A stretch of 64,000 bases of DNA from Frigoriflavimonas asaccharolytica (GTDB taxonomy: Bacteria; Bacteroidota; Bacteroidia; Flavobacteriales; Weeksellaceae), in contig NZ_JABSNO010000013.1 in assembly GCF_013294015.1 (NCBI RefSeq), forward strand, positions 1 through 64,000. The letters run 5' to 3'. The notes under the pieces are model-generated. The model did not search any database. It worked only from the letters and a program-made list of their open reading frames with translations, and was not told the DNA's origin. Position numbers and translations under genes: made by a program. Numbering within the stretch: position 1 is the stretch's first letter; every line of letters starts with the position of its first letter. Below, piece by piece: positions 24,174-32,100 of the stretch.

Positions 24174-24668
24174 TTATTTATCTTGGCTTGTATATTGTCC
24201 TTTTCCTTTGTTGTAATAAGCAATTTTGCTTAGAGAATGTTTCAAATCTGTGACCTCTTTTTGTGATAAATCAGAAATATCATATTTTAAAATAATCGAA
24301 TTGCTTTTTTTGCTATGTATGGTTAGATATAGTCTTTTTAAAATAAGGGCATTTAATATATTGTAAGAAATAACCTTATATTTTGGAAACTCATCTGATG
24401 AGGAGTCAGAAAACATGGGCAATATGTGTTTATTTTTAATCGTCAATGTTTCGCCATCACTATCATATTCAAATATTTGTTTTCCTCTTGCGTAGAAAAT
24501 CATTAAAATAAATGCAGGAATTATTATTACTAAATATTCTTCAGCTCCCAATTGTTTATAAAAATATCTTTCAAATACAAAAAAAGCAATTCCAACCAAA
24601 AGAAGCATCACCAAGAAGGTATGAATAAAATTGATAAGTGGAGCTTTTCCTTTATTACTTAACCTCAT
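24174..24668 (-). CDS. Small membrane protein between parE and parC
   Basis: The protein has 164 residues. Two hydrophobic segments (about 13-31 and 41-58) are followed by a soluble domain of about 100 residues with alternating beta-like stretches (EYDSDGETLTIKNKHILP). A PH-like fold is possible but unproven. The gene is 12 nt behind parE and 2 nt before parC, so it is co-transcribed with topoisomerase IV. No function is known. Confidence 0.75.
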   Translation of the reverse strand: MRLSNKGKAPLINFIHTFLVMLLLVGIAFFVFERYFYKQLGAEEYLVIIIPAFILMIFYARGKQIFEYDSDGETLTIKNKHILPMFSDSSSDEFPKYKVISYNILNALILKRLYLTIHSKKSNSIILKYDISDLSQKEVTDLKHSLSKIAYYNKGKGQYTSQDK

Positions 24669-24680
24669 ACTAAAATAAAT

Positions 24681-26567
24681 TTAAATGTTTTCAGAAGTTT
24701 CCAATTCTTCTTTCTTATCTATTTCATTATCTTCTACTACTAGATTTTCTAAAATAAAAACTTGACGATCTGGAGTATTTTTTCCCATATAAAATTCTAA
24801 AAGTTCTTCAATAGTCTTGTCTTTTCCAAGAACTACCGGTTCTAAACGAATATCTTTTCCTATGAAATGTTTAAATTCATCTGGAGAAATCTCTCCCAAA
24901 CCTTTAAATCTTGTAATCTCTGGATTTTTTCCTAATTCTTGTAAAGCCTTAATGCGTTCTTCATCTGTGTAGCAATATCTGGTTTCTTTTTTATTTCTAA
25001 CGCGAAATAAGGGTGTTTGCAATATGAATAAATGTCCATTTTTAATTAAATCTGGAAAAAACTGCAGAAAGAAAGTTATTAATAGTAATCTGATGTGCAT
25101 ACCATCTACATCGGCATCTGTAGCGATGATTACTTGATTGTAACGCAAATCTTCTAAGGAATTTTCTATATCTAATGCCGCTTGCAAAAGATTAAATTCT
25201 TCATTTACGTAGACAATTCTTTTTGTAAGACCATAGCAATTTAACGGTTTACCACGCAAAGAAAATACAGCTTGCGTTTCTACATCACGAGATTTTGTGA
25301 TGGATCCAGATGCAGAATCCCCTTCGGTTATGAAGATTTGAGATTCAGATTTACGCTCTGCCTTTTGATCATTGTAATGTTGGCGGCAATCTCGCAATTT
25401 TTTGTTGTGCAGAGATACTTTTTTTGCTCTATCTCTTGCTAATTTTTGTATTCCAGAAAGTTCTTTGCGTTCACGTTCGGAAATTAAAATTTTCCGTTGA
25501 ATAGCTTCTGCAATTTCAGAATTTTTGTGCAGAAAATTATCTAATCTGCTTTTCAAGAAATCAATCACGAAAGTACGAACTGTTGGTCCGTTTGGTCCCA
25601 TATCGTTGGAGCCGAGTTTTGTTTTTGTTTGAGATTCAAAAACTGGCTCCTCTACATTGATGGAAATTGCAGCAATTATGGATTTACGAATGTCTGCCGC
25701 ATCAAAATTTTTGTTGAAAAATTCTCGAATTGTTTTCACGTAAGCTTCACGAAAAGCATTTAGATGGGTTCCACCTTGTGTAGTATATTGCCCGTTCACG
25801 AAGGTGAAATAGGTTTCGGATTGAGATTTATCAGAATGCGTGATGGCAATTTCTATATCTTCTTCGCGGATGTGGATGATGGGGTAATTGGTTTCTCCCT
25901 CCATATTCTCTTCTAATAAATCTTTCAATCCATTTTCTGAAAAGAATACTGTTCCGTTGAAATTTATTTTCAAACCAGGGTTCAGATAGCAATAATTTCG
26001 GAGCATCTTTTCGATGTATTCTTTCCGAAATTTAAAATTTGAAAAAATACTTGTGTCTGGTATAAAGCTTATTTCTGTACCATTTTTATCCGTTGAATCT
26101 GCTTCTTGGGTATCTATTGTAATTACGCCGCCAGAAAATTCTGCAATTTTTGCGCGCCCGTCTCTCACAGATTTTACCTTGAAATATTCCGAAAGTGCGT
26201 TCACCGCTTTTGTACCTACACCATTTAAACCTACAGATTTTTTGAAGGCTTTGCTGTCGTATTTTCCACCAGTATTCATTTTGGAGACGGCATCTACAAC
26301 TTTTCCAAGCGGAATTCCACGACCATAATCTCGTATCGTAGCTTTTCCGTCGTCAATTTTGATATCGATTTTCTTGCCAGATTTCATTCGAAATTCATCG
26401 ATAGAATTATCAATAATTTCTTTTAATAATATATATATACCATCATCTGCAGAAGATCCGTCACCTAGTTTACCTATATACATTCCGGGACGATGTCTTA
26501 TGTGTTCCTGCCATTCTAGCGTGCGGATATTATCGTCTGTGTAGCTTGTATCTTGGATGATGCTCAT
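24681..26567 (-). CDS. parE: DNA topoisomerase IV subunit B
   Basis: This 628-residue protein is the ATPase subunit of a type IIA topoisomerase. The GHKL ATP site includes Glu50 and Asn54 (EIIDNSIDE) and YGRGIPLG (81-88). The TOPRIM domain has EGDSASGS and the metal-binding DADVDGMH. It is slightly shorter than GyrB and pairs with the ParC two genes downstream. It is the first gene of the probable operon parE-membrane protein-parC-rhomboid. Confidence 0.94.
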   Translation of the reverse strand: MSIIQDTSYTDDNIRTLEWQEHIRHRPGMYIGKLGDGSSADDGIYILLKEIIDNSIDEFRMKSGKKIDIKIDDGKATIRDYGRGIPLGKVVDAVSKMNTGGKYDSKAFKKSVGLNGVGTKAVNALSEYFKVKSVRDGRAKIAEFSGGVITIDTQEADSTDKNGTEISFIPDTSIFSNFKFRKEYIEKMLRNYCYLNPGLKINFNGTVFFSENGLKDLLEENMEGETNYPIIHIREEDIEIAITHSDKSQSETYFTFVNGQYTTQGGTHLNAFREAYVKTIREFFNKNFDAADIRKSIIAAISINVEEPVFESQTKTKLGSNDMGPNGPTVRTFVIDFLKSRLDNFLHKNSEIAEAIQRKILISERERKELSGIQKLARDRAKKVSLHNKKLRDCRQHYNDQKAERKSESQIFITEGDSASGSITKSRDVETQAVFSLRGKPLNCYGLTKRIVYVNEEFNLLQAALDIENSLEDLRYNQVIIATDADVDGMHIRLLLITFFLQFFPDLIKNGHLFILQTPLFRVRNKKETRYCYTDEERIKALQELGKNPEITRFKGLGEISPDEFKHFIGKDIRLEPVVLGKDKTIEELLEFYMGKNTPDRQVFILENLVVEDNEIDKKEELETSENI

Positions 26568-26730
26568 TTTGTGTTTTAGGATTACCTACAAATATAAGGA
26601 AATGTTATAATTTCTGAAAATTTCTGGAAAAATAATTTAAAATTGCTACAATTTATATCAAATTTATCTATTTATTTCCACCCATAAAAAGAATACTATA
26701 AAATCATTTAAATTAAATATGTTGATTTTC

Positions 26731-26759
26731 AAGTATTTAAATAATATTTTTAAATACTT
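26731..26759. promoter_or_regulatory. Perfect inverted repeat upstream of the padR operon
   Basis: Arms AAGTATTTAAA (26731-26741) and TTTAAATACTT (26749-26759) are exact with a 7-nt centre, just upstream of the padR promoter. It is a candidate operator for PadR autoregulation. Confidence 0.5.
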
Positions 26760-26771
26760 CAGTACTTTGTA

Positions 26772-26803
26772 TTGCATAATACTAAATAAAAGATATATAT
26801 TTG
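26772..26803 (+). promoter_or_regulatory. padR promoter TTG-N21-TATATTTG
   Basis: TTG at 26772-26774 and an exact -7 box at 26796-26803, about 60 nt before the ATG at 26865. GTATTAAAGTACT just downstream is another half-site-like stretch. Confidence 0.6.
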
Positions 26804-26864
26804 CATAGTAAAGTATTAAAGTACTGCAATTGCTTTTTATTAATTAAAAAATTAAAACATAATC

Positions 26865-27194
26865 ATGAACACAGAAAATACCAAAGCACAGATGCGAAAA
26901 GGAATTCTAGAATTCTGTATTCTGAGTTTGCTCAATCAAAGAGAAATGTATGTTTCGGATTTGATAGAAGAACTTAAAAAAGGGAAACTAGATGTAGTGG
27001 AAGGTACACTCTATCCGCTACTTACAAGATTGAAAAACGCAGAATTTCTTTCCTACAGATGGGAAGAATCTACTGGAGGACCGCCCAGAAAATATTATGA
27101 AGTTACAGAGAATGGAAAAAAATTTCTAGATGAACTTCAAATTACATGGAATGAATTGACAACTTCTGTAAATCAAATTACTAAAAACTACTAA
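26865..27194 (+). CDS. PadR-family transcriptional regulator
   Basis: This 109-residue winged-helix protein has the family sequence KGILEFCILSLLNQREMY ... VVEGTLYPLLTRLKNAEFL and the GGPPRKYYEVTENGK wing. PadR repressors bind palindromes in their own promoter and are released by small ligands or stress. It starts the operon with the PspC-domain gene 12 nt downstream, a pairing seen in Bacteroidota and Firmicutes. The inverted repeats upstream are likely binding sites. Confidence 0.92.
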   Translation: MNTENTKAQMRKGILEFCILSLLNQREMYVSDLIEELKKGKLDVVEGTLYPLLTRLKNAEFLSYRWEESTGGPPRKYYEVTENGKKFLDELQITWNELTTSVNQITKNY

Positions 27195-27205
27195 AAACAA
27201 ATATC

Positions 27206-28918
27206 ATGAATAAGACACTCTCAATAGGACTCGCAGGTTTTTCTTTTACCATAGAAGAACATGCCTACATAAAATTAAGTGATTATCTAGCTGCTCTTCG
27301 CAATTCTTTAGATGCTAATGAAGCAGACGAAGTAATGCACGATATAGAAATAAGAATTGTGGAAATCTTTAATGAAAATCTGCAAAAACGTGAAGTCGTG
27401 AATGATGCAGATGTAGAAAAAGTTATTGCCAAAATAGGAGCACCAGAAATAATAGAAGAGCAAGAACAAGCCTACTACTCTGAAAATCAGACGAAGCAAA
27501 AATCTGAAGAAAAACAAAACCGTTTCAATGGAGAAAGACAATTGTTTCGTGATCCAGAGAGACAAAAAATTGCTGGTGTTTGTGCAGGTTTAGCACAATA
27601 TGTGGGATTAGACATGACTTTGATGCGTGCAATTTGGGTAATTGTATTTCTAATAATGATTCCTGCTTCGGGAAGTGCAGTTTTAATATTGGTTTTGTAC
27701 GCGATCCTGTGGTTAGTGCTTCCAAAAGCGGAAACAGCATCAGATTTTTTGAAAATGAAAGGAAAACCTGTCAATTTTGATAACTTGAAAGAAGAATCTA
27801 ATAAAATTGTAAAATTTGCAAACGAAAGCAGCCAACGTGTTGGAGAAATTTACAATGAAAATAAGCCATACATTAATCAAACTGGAAAAGGTATTGGTAC
27901 CATTTTCAGATATTTAGTAGGAGCCTTTTTCGCTTTTCTAGGTATTGGATGTTTGGTAGGTAGTGCTGCAATATTTGGAGTTTCTTGGCTAGGAAATGGC
28001 TCGATAGATGCACCCTCAAATATTGGTTTCTTTTTAGAAGATTATAATTTGAAATTTTTGGCCATGGGTTTTGCTTTTTTAAGCACTTTAATTCCGGCAA
28101 TTATCTTTTTCCTAATATCTATAAAGTTGCTTTCCCCAAAAACGAAATTAAACTATACGGGATATGTAATCGGCGGATTGGTATTTATTTGGATCGGTAT
28201 GTTGGCTGCAATCGGATTTACAGCTGCAAAATATGAATCTCAATATTCTGGTAAAAATGAAGATACAGAAAATATTGCCATCAATACTACATCAGATTCT
28301 TTGATGGTAGATGTGAAAAAAGTTGCAATTCCTGCGCAATTTGAATCTTTTTGGGATAATGTGTATTCAGATAAAAAAACAGTTTTTAAGAAAGATTATC
28401 CAGAAATTGATGTTGTTAGAAAAGAAATAGAAGCACCTTATTTAATGATTATAAAAAGTGCAGATGGTTACAACCAACCATTAAATTTAAAAGTACCTGT
28501 AGAAATTTCTGGCAACAAAATCTACTTTCCAAATTATATGATGTATAACTACAAAGATAGAATGCGAGATTACAATGTAAGATATGAATTGGTAGTTCCT
28601 AAAAATATGAAGGTAATAGGATTAAACGAAGGGAATGGATTTTACTTAGATGATGAAAGCGACGACAATGAAGAAAAATCTAATAATAATAAGGATGAAA
28701 AAGAAGTTTCCTATGGTAATGGTATCATTAAAATAAAAACAGATGACTTCGAATATGATTCAAGAAATCCAGATAGCATCATCGTTAATGGTAAAAAATA
28801 TCCTAAAGAAGTGAGTTCAGACATCATCAAAAAAGAACTTCAAAAAAGTAAAAACGGAGATGATGTAAATATAAATATAAAAGCAGGCGACAAAGAAGTC
28901 TCTATCAAAACTAAATAA
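27206..28918 (+). CDS. PspC-domain membrane protein
   Basis: The protein has 570 residues. Residues 1-90 form a cytoplasmic helical region. A PspC domain follows at about 111-175 (RQLFRDPERQKIAGVCAGLA, then a hydrophobic segment). Three more membrane segments lie around 230-360, and the C-terminal third is soluble, with an acidic Asn/Glu/Lys-rich stretch near 480-500. PspC-type proteins sense envelope stress. Regulation by the adjacent PadR is inferred. Confidence 0.88.
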   Translation: MNKTLSIGLAGFSFTIEEHAYIKLSDYLAALRNSLDANEADEVMHDIEIRIVEIFNENLQKREVVNDADVEKVIAKIGAPEIIEEQEQAYYSENQTKQKSEEKQNRFNGERQLFRDPERQKIAGVCAGLAQYVGLDMTLMRAIWVIVFLIMIPASGSAVLILVLYAILWLVLPKAETASDFLKMKGKPVNFDNLKEESNKIVKFANESSQRVGEIYNENKPYINQTGKGIGTIFRYLVGAFFAFLGIGCLVGSAAIFGVSWLGNGSIDAPSNIGFFLEDYNLKFLAMGFAFLSTLIPAIIFFLISIKLLSPKTKLNYTGYVIGGLVFIWIGMLAAIGFTAAKYESQYSGKNEDTENIAINTTSDSLMVDVKKVAIPAQFESFWDNVYSDKKTVFKKDYPEIDVVRKEIEAPYLMIIKSADGYNQPLNLKVPVEISGNKIYFPNYMMYNYKDRMRDYNVRYELVVPKNMKVIGLNEGNGFYLDDESDDNEEKSNNNKDEKEVSYGNGIIKIKTDDFEYDSRNPDSIIVNGKKYPKEVSSDIIKKELQKSKNGDDVNINIKAGDKEVSIKTK

Positions 28919-29025
28919 AATTCTTGAGAGTGGATAAGTGCAAAGGGAAATTTCTAGATGCTAGTTTAATTGTTATTATATTCTTTTTGCCTTATTCCTC
29001 TTAAAAAATAAAAAAATCACAATTT

Positions 29026-29058
29026 TTTGCTCGATTAATAATAAATTTAGTAAATTCG
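29026..29058 (+). promoter_or_regulatory. Promoter TTTG-N21-TAAATTCG
   Basis: The TTTG -33 box (29026-29029) is exact; the -7 box (29051-29058) has the known TTCG variant. The spacing is 21 nt. It leads to the small ORF at 29107. Confidence 0.55.
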
Positions 29059-29106
29059 TGGTGTTAATAATTTCAATAGGTTAATAACAACTAAAAATTA
29101 AAAATC

Positions 29107-29169
29107 ATGATACAATTAGTTCTAGAAGTAGCAGTAGTGGTAATGAATTTCATTAGCAACTTATTTTAA
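29107..29169 (+). CDS. Putative 20-residue hydrophobic peptide
   Basis: ATG at 29107 encodes 20 residues; apart from Gln3, Glu7, Asn14, Ser17 and Asn18 they are hydrophobic (LVLEVAVVVMNFISNLF). The peptide is long enough for one membrane helix. It has its own promoter and terminator, so the unit of about 165 nt is a free-standing small gene, or a small RNA that happens to contain an ORF. Hydrophobic peptides of this size include type I toxins and small membrane regulators. No antisense RNA promoter was identified. Confidence 0.45.
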   Translation: MIQLVLEVAVVVMNFISNLF

Positions 29170-29197
29170 ACACAATTTATTTTCGATATATTTGTAA

Positions 29198-29229
29198 GTA
29201 TAACCATTTTATGGTTATACTTTTTTTTA
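29198..29229 (+). terminator. Terminator of the small peptide unit
   Basis: GTATAACCA pairs perfectly with TGGTTATAC around a 5-base loop and is followed by nine T residues. Confidence 0.88.
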
Positions 29230-29251
29230 TAAAATTTTAAAAAATCATTAA

Positions 29252-29824
29252 ATGAAAAAATTTCTAGGTAAGCTTATTCTCAAAATTGTTGGTTGGAAAG
29301 TAATATTGCACGGCGATAAAAATGTGCTAGATAGATGCATATTAGTCGTTGCACCACATACACACAATAGCGAATATCTTTTGGGAAATCTTGCTTTTTG
29401 GTCCTTAGGAAAGCCGTTAAAAATAATTATCAAAGATGCTCACACAAAGGCTTGGTATGGATTTTTGGTAAAAGCTTTGGGAGGAATTGGTATTGATAGA
29501 TCTCAAAAAAATGATCTTGTCAATTTTGTAAAAAATGAATTTGATAAAAGTAGCTTTAGCCTCGTCATCACGCCAGAAGGAACCAGAAGTTGGGTGCCAA
29601 AATGGAGAAAAGGATTTTATAACATGGCAATGGCTGCAAAAGTACCTATTGCAATTGCATCTGGAGATTTCAATAAAAAAATAATGTATATGGGCTATAC
29701 TATTTCCTACGAAAAACTTTCAACCTCTACTTACGAAGAAGTGATGGAAGAATTGCAAAATTATTTCATAAAACACAATATCATTGCAAAAAATTTAGAT
29801 TCTTGGAATCCAAAAATATACTAG
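29252..29824 (+). CDS. 1-acyl-sn-glycerol-3-phosphate acyltransferase family protein
   Basis: The protein has 190 residues and a PlsC-type domain. The catalytic His36 lies in PHTHNSEY, where the usual HX4D motif reads HX4E (Glu41). Motif III EGTR is at 109-112 and VPIAIA at 131-136. Family members acylate lysophosphatidic acid; short versions like this may use other lipids. The Glu is a conservative change and may be normal for this subfamily. It is the first gene of a run with two menaquinone genes, with gaps of 38 and 0 nt. Confidence 0.82.
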   Translation: MKKFLGKLILKIVGWKVILHGDKNVLDRCILVVAPHTHNSEYLLGNLAFWSLGKPLKIIIKDAHTKAWYGFLVKALGGIGIDRSQKNDLVNFVKNEFDKSSFSLVITPEGTRSWVPKWRKGFYNMAMAAKVPIAIASGDFNKKIMYMGYTISYEKLSTSTYEEVMEELQNYFIKHNIIAKNLDSWNPKIY

Positions 29825-29862
29825 GAATTTAAAAATTCAATATTAAATTATAAAAATAAATA

Positions 29863-30297
29863 ATGGAAGCAGACAAAAGGAAAGAAATATTAGATAGATT
29901 AAACAATTGGAAGGGCGAAACTTTAGGCACTGTTTTAGAAATCGTTTTTACGGATGTGGAAGATGATTCTCTTACAGCAACAATGCCTGTTACAAGTAAA
30001 GTACACCAACCTTATGGCATTTTACACGGAGGTGCAAGTTGTGTTTTGGCAGAGACTTTGGGTTCTTGTTTATCTGTAATCAATGTAGATTTGGATAAAT
30101 TTTCTCCGGTTGGTACCAATCTCAATGCCAATCATTTACGAGCAATAAGAAAAGGAATGCTTACAGGAAAAGCAAGCTTCATTAGAAAAGGCAATACGAT
30201 GCACGTTTCTCAAATAGAAATCCGCGATGAAAAAGGAAATTTAATCAATCATACCACAATGACGAATAACATTATCCCGAATAGTAAATTGGCTTAA
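29863..30297 (+). CDS. menI: Hotdog-fold thioesterase, probable DHNA-CoA thioesterase
   Basis: The protein has 144 residues. HQPYGILHGGASCVLAE (48-64) is the PaaI/YdiI-type active-site helix with Glu64 as the catalytic acid. YdiI/MenI hydrolyses 1,4-dihydroxy-2-naphthoyl-CoA in menaquinone synthesis. The assignment rests on this similarity and on the isochorismate synthase gene that starts directly after the stop codon; a general acyl-CoA thioesterase is the alternative. Confidence 0.8.
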   Translation: MEADKRKEILDRLNNWKGETLGTVLEIVFTDVEDDSLTATMPVTSKVHQPYGILHGGASCVLAETLGSCLSVINVDLDKFSPVGTNLNANHLRAIRKGMLTGKASFIRKGNTMHVSQIEIRDEKGNLINHTTMTNNIIPNSKLA

Positions 30298-31263
30298 ATG
30301 ATTTTATTTTCACTTCCATTTCAAGATTTAATATATACAGTTGCAGAAAATTCAGAAAATTCTGCCGTTTCTTTTATAGATTTTAACGGACAAAATCAAG
30401 TGAATTTTTATGGACAAATTAAGAACACAGAAAGTAAATTAGATGTTTTTAATAATTTTTCTGTAAAAGATTTACCAGAGTTTAAAAATGAAGATTCGAT
30501 TATTAATGAGAGTGAATATCTTGCTAAAGTTACCGATGTAATCGATTTTATCCATGAAAATGAACTTAAAAAATTAGTTTTTTCCAGAAGAAAATTAATT
30601 AATTTTAAAGAAATTAAATTAGTAGAAAGCTTCAAAAATTTAAGGCAAAATTTTCCAAATGCGCTCTCCTATTTATTTATCAAAGATGAAACTTGCTGGA
30701 TTGGCGCTTTCTCAGAAATACTTGGAAAGTACAATAAGAAAACAGGAATATTTGAAACCATGAGCGTTGCTGGTACGCTTCCACTCTCGGAAACTTGGAC
30801 AAATAAGGAAATTGAAGAACAAAAAACAGTAACTAATTATATTAGTGATATTCTAAAAAAATATTCAGAAAACGTGCATCAATCAGAAACGAAAGATCAT
30901 ATTTCTGGAAATATTAAACATCTGAAAACAGAATTTTCCTTAAAAATAAAGCCGGAAAATATAGAAAATATAATCGCGGAATTGCACCCAACTCCCGCAG
31001 TTTGCGGCATCCCGAAAGAGATTTGCAAAACTGCGATCCAAAATTTTGAAAATTCTAATCGAGAACTTTACGCAGGATATATAAAAATAGAAACTGATGA
31101 ATTTCTATATTATTTCGTAAATTTAAGATGCGCAAAAATTTACAAAGAATCCGCAATTCTTTTTGTAGGTGGCGGTATAACAAAAGATAGCAACCCACAA
31201 AAAGAATGGCGAGAAACAGAATTAAAAGCCGAAGCTATTGCAAAAAATCTAGTTTTGCTTTAA
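30298..31263 (+). CDS. menF: Isochorismate synthase, chorismate-binding family
   Basis: This 321-residue protein converts chorismate to isochorismate, the first step of menaquinone synthesis. Family blocks are KLVFSRRK, ETMSVAGTLP, ELHPTPAVCGIP, NRELYAGYI and VGGGITKDSNPQKEW. It is shorter than MenF/EntC of enterobacteria (390-430 residues), mainly in the N-terminal region, as is common in flavobacteria. The ATG follows the preceding TAA without a gap. The 3' end overlaps the convergent gene at 31249 by 15 bp. Confidence 0.9.
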   Translation: MILFSLPFQDLIYTVAENSENSAVSFIDFNGQNQVNFYGQIKNTESKLDVFNNFSVKDLPEFKNEDSIINESEYLAKVTDVIDFIHENELKKLVFSRRKLINFKEIKLVESFKNLRQNFPNALSYLFIKDETCWIGAFSEILGKYNKKTGIFETMSVAGTLPLSETWTNKEIEEQKTVTNYISDILKKYSENVHQSETKDHISGNIKHLKTEFSLKIKPENIENIIAELHPTPAVCGIPKEICKTAIQNFENSNRELYAGYIKIETDEFLYYFVNLRCAKIYKESAILFVGGGITKDSNPQKEWRETELKAEAIAKNLVLL

Positions 31264-31446
31264 GCTCAATTTGCTCATGAAATTAAGAACAAATACAACT
31301 ATAATTCCCAATATTGCTGCAGATAGAGAAATGATAAATGTTGTATTTTCCTCATTCAAAAAACCTAAATCCCATTGTATTGCATACAAATTGAATCCGA
31401 TGAAAATGATGAATATTGCTAAAAATACTTTATAAATGGTTTTCAT
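31249..31446 (-). CDS. Small two-helix membrane protein
   Basis: The protein has 65 residues with two hydrophobic segments (about 5-24 and 36-57) and a short charged tail. No family is recognised. It lies 12 nt behind the MarC gene in the same direction and is probably co-transcribed. Its end overlaps the isochorismate synthase gene by 15 bp on the other strand. Confidence 0.6.
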   Translation of the reverse strand: MKTIYKVFLAIFIIFIGFNLYAIQWDLGFLNEENTTFIISLSAAILGIIVVFVLNFMSKLSLKQN

Positions 31447-31458
31447 TATACTTAAATT

Positions 31459-32055
31459 TTAAAAATGAACATAATTTTGAAATAGCTGTGCAAAGTTAGC
31501 GGTAAATAATTTAATAGCAATTGCCAAAAGCACAATTCCGAAGACTTTTTCTATGACTTTTAGCGTACCATCTCCCATTCTTTTCTCAATCCAGGTTGCA
31601 GATTTTAAAACCAAATATACAACGGCAGTGTTTAATATTATCCCCAAAATGATATTGATATCATGAAATTCTGCTTTCAAAGATAAAGTTGTTGTCAACG
31701 TTCCAGCTCCAGCTATTAAAGGAAATGCAATAGGAACGATGGATGCTGATGTTGCTTCACCATGTCTTTGTATTTGAATTCCGAGTATCATTTCTAACGC
31801 GATGATGAAGATTACAAATGCACCTGCAATTGCGAAGGAATTAACATCTATTCCAATAAATTTTAAAATACTTTCTCCTACGAAAAGGAAGGCAATCATC
31901 AAAGCACCTGCAACCAGCGTTGCTTTTCCGGATTCGATATGTCCAAATTTCTTTTTTAAACTTACGATAATTGGGATAGAACCAACAATATCAATAACCG
32001 CAAAAAGCACCATCGTAGAAGTTAGAATTTCTTTCCAAGAAAAATAGTCAAACAT
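31459..32055 (-). CDS. MarC-family integral membrane protein
   Basis: The protein has 198 residues and about six membrane helices. Typical MarC features are the start LFAVIDIVGSIPI, the middle PIAFPLIAGAGTLTT and VLLAIAIKLFTANF at the C-terminus. MarC proteins (UPF0056) have no firmly established transport substrate. It follows the Bat operon after 45 bp and may be read from it. Confidence 0.9.
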   Translation of the reverse strand: MFDYFSWKEILTSTMVLFAVIDIVGSIPIIVSLKKKFGHIESGKATLVAGALMIAFLFVGESILKFIGIDVNSFAIAGAFVIFIIALEMILGIQIQRHGEATSASIVPIAFPLIAGAGTLTTTLSLKAEFHDINIILGIILNTAVVYLVLKSATWIEKRMGDGTLKVIEKVFGIVLLAIAIKLFTANFAQLFQNYVHF

Positions 32056-32100
32056 AATTTGTGAAATTAAATATTTCGCAAAATTAATACATTTTTTTAA

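Larger units (their letters stand above)
28919..29251. other. Intergenic region holding a small independent transcription unit
   Basis: The 333-bp gap contains a promoter (29026-29058), a 20-codon hydrophobic ORF (29107-29169) and a strong terminator (29198-29229). Nothing is seen between 28919 and 29020. Confidence 0.65.
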
